From Phycisphaeraceae bacterium (GTDB taxonomy: Bacteria; Planctomycetota; Phycisphaerae; Phycisphaerales; UBA1924), in the NCBI GenBank assembly GCA_019636695.1, contig JAHBXD010000003.1:1-64000 (forward strand): a DNA stretch of 64,000 nt. The letters are read 5' to 3'. The notes beneath the pieces were generated by a model. That model was given only the letters and a program-made list of their open reading frames with translations. It had not been told where the DNA came from and searched no databases. Of this stretch, positions 1 to 8,786 are shown one piece after another; position 1 is the first letter of the stretch; the number at the start of each line of letters is the position of its first letter. Made by a program: the position numbers and the translations under genes.

Positions 1-264
1 ACTGGTTATTGAAAGATAAAAAGTAATCGTGCGCCCGAACGCATCAACTGTTGTATATCGATCATAAGGAAAATGTGGAATGGGTTCAGCGCGCTTCGCT
101 GCATTCTGCGCGGGCGGCACAGACAGCTCCACCCCGGTGCAAGGGCATACCCCCAACAATACGGTCAAGAAAAAAAGCCACGGTCGAATCATCGTCACAC
201 CATGATGCGCCGGACCGCGACACCTGTCGGAAATTCCACCGCGACTGCTCGGCCTCAGGCACAC
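1..264. other. Left-edge stretch, no supported gene
   Basis: I see no convincing gene here. The minus strand has a T-run at 172-181 downstream of the lipoprotein gene, but no good stem precedes it. A 60-codon minus-strand reading frame (86-268, GTG start overlapping the lipoprotein stop) has no recognisable features. Confidence 0.3.
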
Positions 265-1152
265 TCACAACCCAAGAGCCGCCGCATACGGACTTTTCAG
301 CAACTGCGCCCGGAATTCACCCAGAAATCGCTCATACCCCGCTTGCCCCTCAGGCCAGGCGAGCTCCAAGAAACTCCACCCCAGTTCAGGATGCCCCGAG
401 AACATCATGTCCAGTGCCGTTCCCCAGAGCGCCGGCGGCGGGTTGCCCCCTTGCCACTCGTTGCTGCGCAGCACCCCGATGATCAACTGCTCGATCTGCT
501 CTGGCGTCGGTTCCGGACGCTGCATCAGGCTCGGCGCAAGAACATAAGCGCCGCCTTCGAATGTCAGCACGACCCGAGGCGCGGGTGATGATGACGCCGG
601 CGCCTTCCATCCGTCAAAGGTCCAGTCCGTGCCGACGAACTCGTGCCGACCGTCCCCGTTGACATCAATAAACGCCCCCTCGTGTCTCGCTTCGATCGTC
701 GCGATCTCTCGCACCTCAGGCCCCAGCCCGACCACGATGAACACGAACCGGCCGGGCTGCCCCGTAAACTCGCGAATCACAAGATCCGGCACGCCGTCAC
801 CGGTAATGTCATCAACACCCTGCCCCACCGGACGCGTCGAAGCCTGCTCATTCACTCGGCTCTCGATCGCGAACCTGTGCCCCGATCTCGCCCACACCTG
901 CCTGCCGTCGCGGAACAACTCCACACGCTGAGATTGCCGACTCGCGTCCGCCCAGCGAAGCTCCATCGTCAGGCTCCCAACCGCACGGGCATCAGCCAGA
1001 AGCGGGTCAGCCTGCAACGATCCATCACCCTCTGTGCCCGCTCCCGCCGGGTCTTTCGCTTCCTTCTCCCCGCATGAAGCGCCGGCCAACAGCGACAGAA
1101 TCAGCAGCGAGTAGGCCCCGATACGCAGTCCAGTCTTTCGGCGTGGCGTCAT
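265..1152 (-). CDS. Lipoprotein with FG-GAP-like calcium-loop repeats
   Basis: A predicted 295-residue exported lipoprotein of unknown function. The chosen ATG gives a basic N-terminus, a hydrophobic core and a lipobox-like end (LLAGASC, Cys27; a weak match because Gly sits at -3). An earlier in-frame start at 1227 would put 25 arginine-rich residues ahead of this signal, so it is less likely. The mid-region has two Asp-rich loops (DDITGDGVPDLV and DVNGDGRHEFV), the form of FG-GAP or EF-hand-like calcium loops in extracellular repeat proteins. The C-terminal 100 residues have no recognised motif. The gene lies downstream of rplU on the same strand, with a hairpin between them. Function is not inferred. 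Confidence 0.8.
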   Translation of the reverse strand: MTPRRKTGLRIGAYSLLILSLLAGASCGEKEAKDPAGAGTEGDGSLQADPLLADARAVGSLTMELRWADASRQSQRVELFRDGRQVWARSGHRFAIESRVNEQASTRPVGQGVDDITGDGVPDLVIREFTGQPGRFVFIVVGLGPEVREIATIEARHEGAFIDVNGDGRHEFVGTDWTFDGWKAPASSSPAPRVVLTFEGGAYVLAPSLMQRPEPTPEQIEQLIIGVLRSNEWQGGNPPPALWGTALDMMFSGHPELGWSFLELAWPEGQAGYERFLGEFRAQLLKSPYAAALGL

Positions 1153-1189
1153 GCACGATCGTACCCGCAACCCGCCGCGGGCGCGGCAG

Positions 1190-1215
1190 AACGCCCGGCA
1201 CAAATGCCGGGCGTT
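1190..1215 (-). terminator. Hairpin between rplU and the lipoprotein gene
   Basis: A perfect 10-bp inverted repeat (1190-1199 with 1206-1215, loop ACAAAT) lies 65 bases past the rplU stop. No T-run follows it in the direction of transcription. It may be an RNA-stabilising or processing hairpin rather than an intrinsic terminator. Confidence 0.45.
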
Positions 1216-1280
1216 CATAAAAAACAACCGAAATGCGCAAGAATCGACCGCTCAGAGGTCGCCGGACACTGCGAACCCGA

Positions 1281-1604
1281 TCAACCGGAAATTGCCGTGA
1301 TCCGGATGCTGGTGTAACGCTGACGATGACCCGTCTTCCGGTGATAGCCCTGCTTCTTCTTGAACTTCCAGATCTGGAGCTTTTCGCCCATCACGACCGG
1401 CTCGACCACCTCGCCCACCACCTTGGCGCCCGCGAGATACGGCTTCCCGATCTTCGCCGACCCTTCCCCGCCGATCAGCAGCACCTTGTCGAACGTGACC
1501 GCGGCCCCAGGCTGCGTGCCGCCCGAATCCATCAGGTTGACGAGAATCTCGTCGCCCTGCTCAACCTTGCGCTGCCCGCCCGATTCTTCGATGATCGCAT
1601 ACAT
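1281..1604 (-). CDS. rplU: 50S ribosomal protein L21
   Basis: A structural protein of the large ribosomal subunit. The 107-residue product begins MYAIIEESGGQRKVEQGDE, carries the L21 core (KVVGEVVEP) and ends with the conserved basic segment KFKKKQGYHRKTGHRQ before the terminal YTSIRI. Length is normal for the family. The ATG at 1604 is the canonical L21 start; the in-frame extension upstream has no L21 similarity. In most bacteria rplU is followed directly by rpmA. Here the next gene is an unrelated lipoprotein, and rpmA is 9.5 kb away on the opposite strand. Confidence 0.97.
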   Translation of the reverse strand: MYAIIEESGGQRKVEQGDEILVNLMDSGGTQPGAAVTFDKVLLIGGEGSAKIGKPYLAGAKVVGEVVEPVVMGEKLQIWKFKKKQGYHRKTGHRQRYTSIRITAISG

Positions 1605-1685
1605 GACCGCAAACTCCCAGCCTGTGAACCCGCCGAAACGGGCCGCAACTCTAGCGCTGCACTTGCCCACCGGCAACACACCCGA

Positions 1686-2921
1686 CTACAGGCCCAGCCC
1701 ATCCAGCCGAATCGCCCCCGGCACGTTGACCGCCTCGACCCCACTCCCGCGGAGATCCGCAACCAGTGCCGCCATATCCCGCGGCAGGGGTGCCGTAACA
1801 GACAATCGCCCCCCCAGAACCGGGTGGTCAAAGGCCAGTGTCGCGGCGTGCAACGCCTGACGTCCCATAATCACCTCACCTCGACCATGCAAATAAGGTC
1901 GCCCACCGTACATGTCATCGCCGACGATCGGCCACCCTAGGTGTGACATATGCACCCTGATCTGGTGGGTCCGGCCCGTCTTGAGGTCAAGTTCGATCAA
2001 CGAATACCACTCCCCTGGCCCGGCCCCGGGCGTCACCGGTGTTCCACATCGTCGAAGCGGCCTCCAATACCGCTCACGAACCCTGACCACCGTTGTGCTT
2101 GGCTTGCCCAGTTCGTCATGGCGTACAACGAACTTCTCCCTATAGCCCTTCAATCGCGAAGGATGCGGCCCGATCGGCAGCTCAATCACGTCATAGTCAG
2201 GCTCGACTCGCCCCTGCACCACTGCCAGGTAATGCTTGGCTACGGTGCGATGTTCAAACTGCGCGCCGAGCTTCCAATGGGCTTCATCATCCTTGGCAAA
2301 AACAATGCACCCCGTTGTGTGCCGGTCAAGCCGATGCACCACCCCCGGCCGGGCAAACTCCGTCCCCACGCGGCTCAGCCCGCCACCCGAAACGTGCTGA
2401 AACCTCCACGCCAGCGCGTTAATCATGGTCCCGCGCAGCTCGCTCCGCGCTGGGTGTACAATAATATCCGCCTGCTTATTCAGCACAATCACGTGCTCAT
2501 CTTCAAACAGCACATCGAGCGCGATTTCCTCCGGCTGAATCTCCTTCGCCGGCGGCGGAGGCAGATCAATCTCGATCACATCCCCCTTATGCAGACGTGT
2601 CGCCGATCTCGCCGTGCGACCGTTCACCGTCGCCGCACCGCTGTCGATCAGCCGCTGCAATTGCGAGCGGCTCATGAATGGAATACGGCTCGTCAGATAC
2701 TTATCCAGCCGCGTGTCTAGTTCACGTGACAACTCCAGCCGAACACGCCCGAGCGCGTCATCATCTGACGATTCTTCCCATGCTCGCCGCAATGCCTGCG
2801 GGTCAACCTTCCCCCCCGGCAGAATCAACCCGCCCGAAGGCATGGACCCATGCTCCCCCGCGTCTCCGCCCGGCTCCTGCGGCTCACCACGGCCCTCGGC
2901 ACGCGCATCGCCTACGCACAT
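1686..2921 (-). CDS. RluA-family pseudouridine synthase (RluD-like) with S4 domain
   Basis: Converts specific uridines to pseudouridine in rRNA or tRNA. The 411 residues consist of a 60-residue variable lead, an S4 RNA-binding domain (about 68-120, with SRSQLQRLIDSGAATVNG) and the catalytic domain. The catalytic signature HRLDRHTTG places the nucleophilic Asp at 199. The C-terminal RTHQIRVHM segment is also typical. The substrate cannot be read from sequence, so no symbol is given; RluD-like is closest by architecture. The start at 2921 has GAGG upstream and lies 8 bases after the preceding stop, suggesting co-transcription. An internal ATG at 2843 would remove 26 poorly conserved residues and is a realistic alternative. 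Confidence 0.9.
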   Translation of the reverse strand: MCVGDARAEGRGEPQEPGGDAGEHGSMPSGGLILPGGKVDPQALRRAWEESSDDDALGRVRLELSRELDTRLDKYLTSRIPFMSRSQLQRLIDSGAATVNGRTARSATRLHKGDVIEIDLPPPPAKEIQPEEIALDVLFEDEHVIVLNKQADIIVHPARSELRGTMINALAWRFQHVSGGGLSRVGTEFARPGVVHRLDRHTTGCIVFAKDDEAHWKLGAQFEHRTVAKHYLAVVQGRVEPDYDVIELPIGPHPSRLKGYREKFVVRHDELGKPSTTVVRVRERYWRPLRRCGTPVTPGAGPGEWYSLIELDLKTGRTHQIRVHMSHLGWPIVGDDMYGGRPYLHGRGEVIMGRQALHAATLAFDHPVLGGRLSVTAPLPRDMAALVADLRGSGVEAVNVPGAIRLDGLGL

Positions 2922-2929
2922 GGCCGGCC

Positions 2930-3811
2930 TCAGTTCCCCTCAGGAGGGGTCGCCGGGTCGTCCGCAGCGCCTGCCTCAGGCGGCGTGTCGCCATCAGGAT
3001 CATCCGTCGTCCCGGAATCAGCTTCCGGCGCGAGGTCCGGCGGCACATCCGGAAACCACTGCTGAAGATCAAATCCGCTGTCAAGCAACGGCTCCGGCCG
3101 CCGCGGCAACTCCGCCTGCGCATACAAACGCGGCAGCGACTTCAGTTTCGCAAGCCCTTCTTTGCGCTCAGAAGCAAGCGCAGAGAGTTCGATGAAGCGC
3201 GCGGCATCCGCAATCGCGATCGCGCGGTCATACCAACCTGATGCTTCGTCCCACCGCTCGAGCGCCTCTCCCGCAGCCGCCAGCCCGAAAGCCGCCTGCA
3301 CCGCGAGCAGGTCCATCCCGATCTTGCCCTCCGTCGCTTCCAGCACGATCGCATACAAGTCACGCGCCCGACCGACCAACTGCTCGCGCCGGGCATCGGT
3401 CAACAGATCGGTCTCGGCGTACGACCCATCCGCCTGCATGCGGGCGCCCGGCTCAACCCCCACGCTCACCGCACGCATGAAAATCCGTGCGGCCTCCAGG
3501 CTCGCCTCCGACGCCAGCCCCGGCGTGCGCTTGTGCGCCTCAGCGAACTGAATAAATGACTCGGGCGAAGTGTTCAACTCACCCGTAAACAACAGCGCCT
3601 CGGTCAACTGGCGATACTCGATGAACGCCTTATCCACCGTCTGCTGACGCCGCTGCTTCAGAAACTCCGTCCCGCGCCACACCAGCACGACCACCGCAAG
3701 GGTGATCAGGAAATACGGCCCCCACTTCTTGAGCCAGTCAATAAACTCGACGTTGAGCTTGGATTCCTCCAAGCCCGCGCCTTCGCGAATCTGCCTTTGC
3801 CGTTCGTCCAT
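2930..3811 (-). CDS. Membrane-anchored TPR-like protein, YfgM/YtfJ-type layout
   Basis: A predicted 293-residue inner-membrane protein. A short cytoplasmic N-terminus ends in WLKKWG, followed by one transmembrane segment (about 31-48, YFLITLAVVVLVW). A long helical periplasmic region then carries TPR-like repeats (for example ALERWDEASGWYDRAIAIAD). The last 50 residues are acidic and rich in Pro, Asp and Glu. This single-span plus helical-repeat layout resembles YfgM-type chaperone-associated proteins, but the match is structural only. The ATG at 3811 follows an AGGAGG SD at ideal spacing; the longer in-frame reading has none. It sits between dnaB and the pseudouridine synthase in one direction. 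Confidence 0.8.
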   Translation of the reverse strand: MDERQRQIREGAGLEESKLNVEFIDWLKKWGPYFLITLAVVVLVWRGTEFLKQRRQQTVDKAFIEYRQLTEALLFTGELNTSPESFIQFAEAHKRTPGLASEASLEAARIFMRAVSVGVEPGARMQADGSYAETDLLTDARREQLVGRARDLYAIVLEATEGKIGMDLLAVQAAFGLAAAGEALERWDEASGWYDRAIAIADAARFIELSALASERKEGLAKLKSLPRLYAQAELPRRPEPLLDSGFDLQQWFPDVPPDLAPEADSGTTDDPDGDTPPEAGAADDPATPPEGN

Positions 3812-3951
3812 GGAGCCTCCTGCACGCGGAGCGGGACGTGGACGATAGGCCGCGGAAACACCCCCCACGCCCGACCGCTCTCCGGCCGACCCCCGCCGAC
3901 ACCCCCGGCCCCTCGCACTTCGTCACCCCCCCGGCACCCCCGACACCCAAC

Positions 3952-5625
3952 CTAAAACGGCGCACCCGTATCGTCATCCCGATCCGGCCCGCCCCCGTCG
4001 CGATGCCCTTCCACAGGCCCCGTACGCCTTCCCGGCGCAAACGAGCCCCCTCCCGGCTTAGGCTCAGCCCAAGGATTCACCGAGGAATACCCAGGGTCCG
4101 GGGGCAGGTCGGCCGGGCGCGACGGCGGCACATACACCCCCGCGTCGATCGGGGTGTACGACTTGAACCGCGTTGTGTTGTTGTCCCACGTCAATTTCAC
4201 CACGCCCGTCGGGCCGTTGCGCTGCTTCGCGATGATCAACTCGGCCACGCCCACCTTGTCCGGGTTTTCTTCTGCCCACGAGGGGTTGTTGATGTGGTAA
4301 TACTCCTCGCGGTGCAGCAGCATCACGACGTCGGCATCCTGCTCGATCGACCCCGACTCGCGCAGGTCGCTCAACCGCGGACGATTCCCCTCACGCTGCT
4401 CCGTCGCACGATTCAACTGGCTCAGGCAGATAATCGGAACCTCCAGCTCGCGCGCCAACGCCTTGATCTGCCGGCTGATCGCGCTGACCTCGACCTGGCG
4501 ACTCTCCCTCGCCGCTGAAGGCGCACTCAACAGTTGCAGATAGTCGATCATGATCATCTTGACGTCGTGCTGCGCGACCAGCCGTCTCGCCCGAGATCGC
4601 AACTGCATCACCGTCAGCCCTGCCGTATCGTCGATATAGATCGGCGCCTCCGACAACACGTTGCACGCATGCAGAATCCGCTGCCAGATCTCATCGCCCA
4701 ATCGGCTGCCATCTCGAAAACGCTCTCCTGATAGCCCCGTATACGCGCTCAGCAAACGCTGCGTGACCGCAGCCTTGGTCATTTCCAGGCTGAAAACTGC
4801 CACCGGCACCCTCGGCCCCCCGGGACGGAAATCCCACGGCGTCCGTCCGCCGAAGGCGATCTGCTCGGCCAGGTTGAGCGCCAGCGCCGTCTTCCCCATA
4901 GACGGTCTGGCCGCGATGATGATGATCTCACCCGGCTGGAACCCGCGCAACTTCATGTCCAGATCGTCATACCCCGACGATATTCCGCTGATCCCCTTCC
5001 CCTCCGCCGCCTCGATGCGCTCGATCTCCGCGTTCAGCAATTCCTGAAGTTTCTGCGGCTCGGAAACCTGGTCTTCCTGCGCAATCTCAAAAACCGCCTG
5101 CTCCGCGCGATCAAGAATCTCGCGCACACCCTCGTCCGGCGCCTCCACCCCCGTATATGCGTCATAGATGATCTCGCCCGCCGCCTCGATCAACTTCCGC
5201 AGCTTCCATTTCTCCGCCACGATTCTCGCATAGTGCCTTGCGTTCGCCGGGCTGGGCACCGTGTCCGCCAGTTGCACCAGATATTCTTCACCCCCGATAT
5301 CACCCAACACGCCCGCCGCACGCAGCGCCTCGAGCAACTGCACCAGGTCGCCCGACCGATGCCGGTCGTACGTGCGAATCAACGCCTCAAAAATCGAGCC
5401 GTGCGCCTGCGAATAAAACTGCTCACGCCGCGATACCAGCCCGAGCACATCCGTAATCATCTCCGGACCGAGAATCAGCGACCCCAGTAACGCCATCTCC
5501 GCTTCCAGCGAATGAGGTGGCAGACGATCAAAGAGCTTCCCCACGGTCGCCGAATCAGGCTTCGGTCGAACGCGGCGGCCGGCTTTGGAAGGCGCGGTGT
5601 GGACAGGGGCGTTAGGGGCTTCCAT
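3952..5625 (-). CDS. dnaB: Replicative DNA helicase DnaB
   Basis: Hexameric helicase that unwinds DNA at the replication fork. The 557-residue protein has the N-terminal primase-interacting domain (about 30-190, including PHSLEAEMALLGS) and a RecA-like ATPase domain with Walker A ARPSMGKTA at about 239-246. Other conserved motifs follow, including DYLQLLSAPS, LSQLNRATEQR, DLRESGSIEQDADVV and the arginine-finger segment IIAKQRNGPTG. No intein is present. The ATG at 5625 follows AAGGA at about 9 bases. The C-terminus is unusual: after the helicase core a 70-residue Pro/Gly/Asp-rich tail ends in DRDDDTGAPF, which resembles the acidic tip of single-strand-binding protein. Confidence 0.96.
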   Translation of the reverse strand: MEAPNAPVHTAPSKAGRRVRPKPDSATVGKLFDRLPPHSLEAEMALLGSLILGPEMITDVLGLVSRREQFYSQAHGSIFEALIRTYDRHRSGDLVQLLEALRAAGVLGDIGGEEYLVQLADTVPSPANARHYARIVAEKWKLRKLIEAAGEIIYDAYTGVEAPDEGVREILDRAEQAVFEIAQEDQVSEPQKLQELLNAEIERIEAAEGKGISGISSGYDDLDMKLRGFQPGEIIIIAARPSMGKTALALNLAEQIAFGGRTPWDFRPGGPRVPVAVFSLEMTKAAVTQRLLSAYTGLSGERFRDGSRLGDEIWQRILHACNVLSEAPIYIDDTAGLTVMQLRSRARRLVAQHDVKMIMIDYLQLLSAPSAARESRQVEVSAISRQIKALARELEVPIICLSQLNRATEQREGNRPRLSDLRESGSIEQDADVVMLLHREEYYHINNPSWAEENPDKVGVAELIIAKQRNGPTGVVKLTWDNNTTRFKSYTPIDAGVYVPPSRPADLPPDPGYSSVNPWAEPKPGGGSFAPGRRTGPVEGHRDGGGPDRDDDTGAPF

Positions 5626-5764
5626 GCTCACGCATCCTTGGTTGGTGCATCCGATGAAGAGACAAATCAACCCTGCATCGCCGGGAATCCCCCCAGGCGA
5701 TGACGCTCATGCAACCGAACAACACAGCGCTCAGCGTATCGTCGACCAAACCTGCGACGCAGAG

Positions 5765-7078
5765 CTACTCCACTTCCTTCTCATCCACCCGCTCAATACG
5801 TGCCCCGAGCGCTCCCAGCCGCTCCTCCATCCGCTCATACCCGCGATCGATGTGATACACCCGGTTCACGATCGTCGTTCCCTCGGCCGCCAGCCCCGCA
5901 AGCACCAGCCCGGCGCTCGCGCGGAGGTCGCTCGCCATCACCGGAGCGCCGATCAGCCGCTTCACCCCGCTGATCACCGCCGTCGAGCCGTGCCGATGAA
6001 TCCGCGCCCCCATCCGCGCAAGCTCCGCCACGTGCATAAACCGCTCCGGGAAAATTTTCTCCGTCACCACCGAGTTCCCGTCGGCAAGGCACAGCAACGC
6101 CATGATCTGCGCCTGAAGATCCGTCGGAAACCCCGGATGAGGCTGCGTCGTCACCTCCACCGGCTGAAGCACCCGGCTTGAGGTCACGCGGCAGGTGCTG
6201 TGCATCGGGTCTTGCCCCGGCGCGGCCTGAAACCGCACGCCGACCGCTTCGAGCCTGTCAATCACGCTCATCAACCCGTCAATCGGACAGTTCTCAAGCA
6301 CGATGTCGCCGTTGGTGATCGCCGCAGCGCACATGAACGTGCCGGCCTCGATCCGGTCCGGAACGATCGCGTGCGTCGCCGAACCCAGGGAATCCACCCC
6401 CTCAATGACGATCCGGGGCGAACCCGCGCCCGAGATCTTGGCCCCCATCGCCGTCAACAGCCGCGCCATGTCCACGACTTCCGGCTCGCACGCCGCCGAT
6501 TCGATGATCGTCTCGCCGCGCGCAAGCGTCGCGGCTGCCAGCACATTGATCGTCCCCAGCACCGTCGAACCCATCGGCCCGCCAAGGAAAACCCGCGCTC
6601 CTCGCAGCCGCCCACCAGGAGCTTTTGCGAAGATGTCACCCTGTGCAAGTTGAATATCCGCCCCCAGCGCGCGCAACCCGCGCAGATGCAGATCGACCGG
6701 CCGATCGCCGATCGTGCACCCGCCGGGCATCGAAACCCGCGCTTCACCCCGACGACCCAGCAGCGGCCCGAGCACGCAGATCCCCGCCCGCATCGTCCGA
6801 ACGATGTCATAGCGCGCGTGGCTCTGCGCCCGATCGAACGAATGCAGCACGACGCGCGTCGCATCCGGACCATCCGACTCATTCACCCGGTGGCAACCCA
6901 GTTCCGCCAGCAGGCGGAGCATGTTCCGCGTGTCGGCAAGCGCCGGCACATCCAGCAGGGTGATCGGTTCGTCTGAAAGAAGCGCTGCCGACATCAGCGG
7001 AAGCGCTGCGTTCTTCGCGCCGTTGATCCTCAGCGTCCCATCGAGCCGACGCCCCCCCTCAATCACGAAAACATCCAT
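5765..7078 (-). CDS. murA: UDP-N-acetylglucosamine 1-carboxyvinyltransferase MurA
   Basis: First committed step of peptidoglycan precursor synthesis: transfers enolpyruvate from PEP to UDP-GlcNAc in the cytoplasm. The 437 residues show both halves of the EPT fold. Lys22 lies in INGAKNAALP. The catalytic, fosfomycin-target cysteine is present at Cys121 in PGGCTIGDRPVDLH. The C-terminal half carries GFPTDLQAQ and RASAGLVLAGLAA. The start is fixed by an exceptionally complete SD. Its presence implies that peptidoglycan synthesis is possible in this organism, which matters because wall chemistry in this phylum was long disputed. It lies between dnaA and dnaB in the same direction. Confidence 0.97.
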   Translation of the reverse strand: MDVFVIEGGRRLDGTLRINGAKNAALPLMSAALLSDEPITLLDVPALADTRNMLRLLAELGCHRVNESDGPDATRVVLHSFDRAQSHARYDIVRTMRAGICVLGPLLGRRGEARVSMPGGCTIGDRPVDLHLRGLRALGADIQLAQGDIFAKAPGGRLRGARVFLGGPMGSTVLGTINVLAAATLARGETIIESAACEPEVVDMARLLTAMGAKISGAGSPRIVIEGVDSLGSATHAIVPDRIEAGTFMCAAAITNGDIVLENCPIDGLMSVIDRLEAVGVRFQAAPGQDPMHSTCRVTSSRVLQPVEVTTQPHPGFPTDLQAQIMALLCLADGNSVVTEKIFPERFMHVAELARMGARIHRHGSTAVISGVKRLIGAPVMASDLRASAGLVLAGLAAEGTTIVNRVYHIDRGYERMEERLGALGARIERVDEKEVE

Positions 7079-7092
7079 CCGATCACCTCCTT
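7079..7092 (-). promoter_or_regulatory. Extended Shine-Dalgarno of murA
   Basis: On the minus strand the bases just before the murA ATG read AAGGAGGTGATC then GG then ATG. This is complementary to 12 consecutive bases of the usual 16S rRNA 3' end, far longer than the usual 4-6. It decides the murA start. Confidence 0.85.
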
Positions 7093-7226
7093 GCGACCCT
7101 GTCACCCGCGAAGTCGATGCCCCGCGGCGACCGTTCGACAGCTTCCATGCCGTGCCCCCAGTATTCTCGGTTCTCCGGCCCGCGCCCAGCACTTTCGGCG
7201 CTGTGAGCACCCGGTGGATTGCCCGA

Positions 7227-8786
7227 CTACACACTCGCCCGCACCAGTTCCGAACGGAGCCGCCCCACAAGCCCGACAATCCCCCCAGGCGGCACATCGG
7301 ACCCGAGTTCAGCATCCGCCTCCGTCGAAGAAGCCATCTGGGCTTGAATACGACGAAGCGCGGTAATCACCGTTGAGTGGTTGGGCCGACCCATCGCCCG
7401 GGCAATCTCAGGAAAACTCTGGTTGGTGAACTCTCTCGCCAGAAGCACGCAGACAGCCCGGGCAAGCACCACGCGCTTATGACGCCCACGTCCCATCAAC
7501 TCCTCGACCCGCACCGCCAGTTCGGCACATGTGCGCTCGATGATGAGGTCCATCCGAACCGGACGCCTCGGGCGCCCGGTCCGGATGGCGCCCTCTGAGC
7601 CGGGGCCGGAGGTAAGCCCCAGCGCTCGCGCCACGTGCATCCCTGTCAACACCCCTTCGCCGCCGCACGATTGCGGCATCAGCCTCGCCAGCGCCTCGAT
7701 CTGCGTCAGTTCGCCCTCGATCGCCCGGATGCTCAGCCCGCCCGTAGCCAGCAGCATCTCAAAACGCTTGCGCACAAGCATCAGTGCGGCCTCGTCAATC
7801 CGCAGCCCGCGACGTGATGCCAACTCCACCAGCACCGTGAGCGACTGCGCAAGGTCGATCGGTTGAATCGGCACCACCGGCCCCGACATGAACCGCGAAG
7901 CCAGCGCGGTGTTCAGACGCGCGATCTCACGCGGATGCTCGTCCGACGCCAGCGCCACCAGTTTGCCGTGCATGTCAATCGCATCAAACGTGTGCAGCAG
8001 TTCCGCCTGGGTCGCCTTCTTGTTGCTCAGAAAATGCACGTCGTCGATGCACAGCAGATCAACCTGCCGATACCCGCGACGAAACTCATCCAGCGTCCCG
8101 GCGTGCATCGCCGCGATGAACTCGTTGGTGAATGCCTCGGCCGTCAGGCAGCGCACCCGCGCGCTGCGCCGCCGAGTACGAAACTCGTGCGCCATCGCCT
8201 GAAGCAGGTGCGTCTTGCCCATCCCGCACGGACCATGCAGAAACAGCGGGCTGAACCGGCCGTCGCCGCCGGACACACTTCGCGCAGCCTCAAGCGCCAG
8301 GGCATTCGCCGGCAGCGGCAGAAACGTCTCGAACCGGAACCGCGATGGTGCCGGGGCTGGCGCTTTCGCCCGAGCCGGTGCCGACGCGGACTTGCTGCGC
8401 CCGGGCGTTTCAACTCCTTCTCGCACCGCCGCGGTGAAGCCACCTGCATCGACATGAAAGCGAACCTCACCCCGCCCTTCACCCCCGATCGCCTGCGCAG
8501 CGCTGCGCAACGCGCCACCCAGGCGCCGATCAATCAGCCCGGCGATAAAGGGCGTCGGCACCGTGACGACGACCTCGCCGCTCTCCTGCACCTCGACACG
8601 CGCCATCGACGGGAAAAACCGCCGGCAAGGCTCTTCACCGACATCGCGCCGAACCCGTTCCATGAGCCGCTCGGCATGGTCGACCCGCCCCGAAGCAGCG
8701 CGCGGGCGATCCGATGCCCGCACGCTGAAGTCTGAACTGGCCCGTACCTGTGCGTCATGCAGTTTCACGGCGACTCCACCTTCCAT
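7227..8786 (-). CDS. dnaA: Chromosomal replication initiator DnaA
   Basis: ATP-dependent initiator that binds and melts the origin. With the ATG at 8786 the product is 519 residues; a GTG at 8816 would add ten. Domain I is at about 38-100, followed by an Ala/Pro-rich linker (domain II). The AAA+ domain has Walker A GPCGMGKTHLL (about 185-194), Walker B LLCIDDVHFL, and sensor/arginine segment ALASRFMSGPVV. Domain IV is the helix-turn-helix DNA-binding domain. Its signature reads GRPNHSTVITA where most DnaA proteins have GGRDHTTV, so the base-contacting Asp is Asn and a Pro precedes it. The C-terminus has a 42-residue extension after this signature. The gene is followed by murA after 148 bases. 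Confidence 0.95.
   Translation of the reverse strand: MEGGVAVKLHDAQVRASSDFSVRASDRPRAASGRVDHAERLMERVRRDVGEEPCRRFFPSMARVEVQESGEVVVTVPTPFIAGLIDRRLGGALRSAAQAIGGEGRGEVRFHVDAGGFTAAVREGVETPGRSKSASAPARAKAPAPAPSRFRFETFLPLPANALALEAARSVSGGDGRFSPLFLHGPCGMGKTHLLQAMAHEFRTRRRSARVRCLTAEAFTNEFIAAMHAGTLDEFRRGYRQVDLLCIDDVHFLSNKKATQAELLHTFDAIDMHGKLVALASDEHPREIARLNTALASRFMSGPVVPIQPIDLAQSLTVLVELASRRGLRIDEAALMLVRKRFEMLLATGGLSIRAIEGELTQIEALARLMPQSCGGEGVLTGMHVARALGLTSGPGSEGAIRTGRPRRPVRMDLIIERTCAELAVRVEELMGRGRHKRVVLARAVCVLLAREFTNQSFPEIARAMGRPNHSTVITALRRIQAQMASSTEADAELGSDVPPGGIVGLVGRLRSELVRASV

Noticed and set aside
86..268. A 60-codon minus-strand frame starting at GTG over the lipoprotein stop
   Set aside because: There is no SD, no motif and no supporting context; overlap alone is not enough.
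2718..2735. A CACGTG-centred sequence resembling parS inside the pseudouridine synthase gene
   Set aside because: The flanks differ from the parS consensus at several positions and it is not palindromic.
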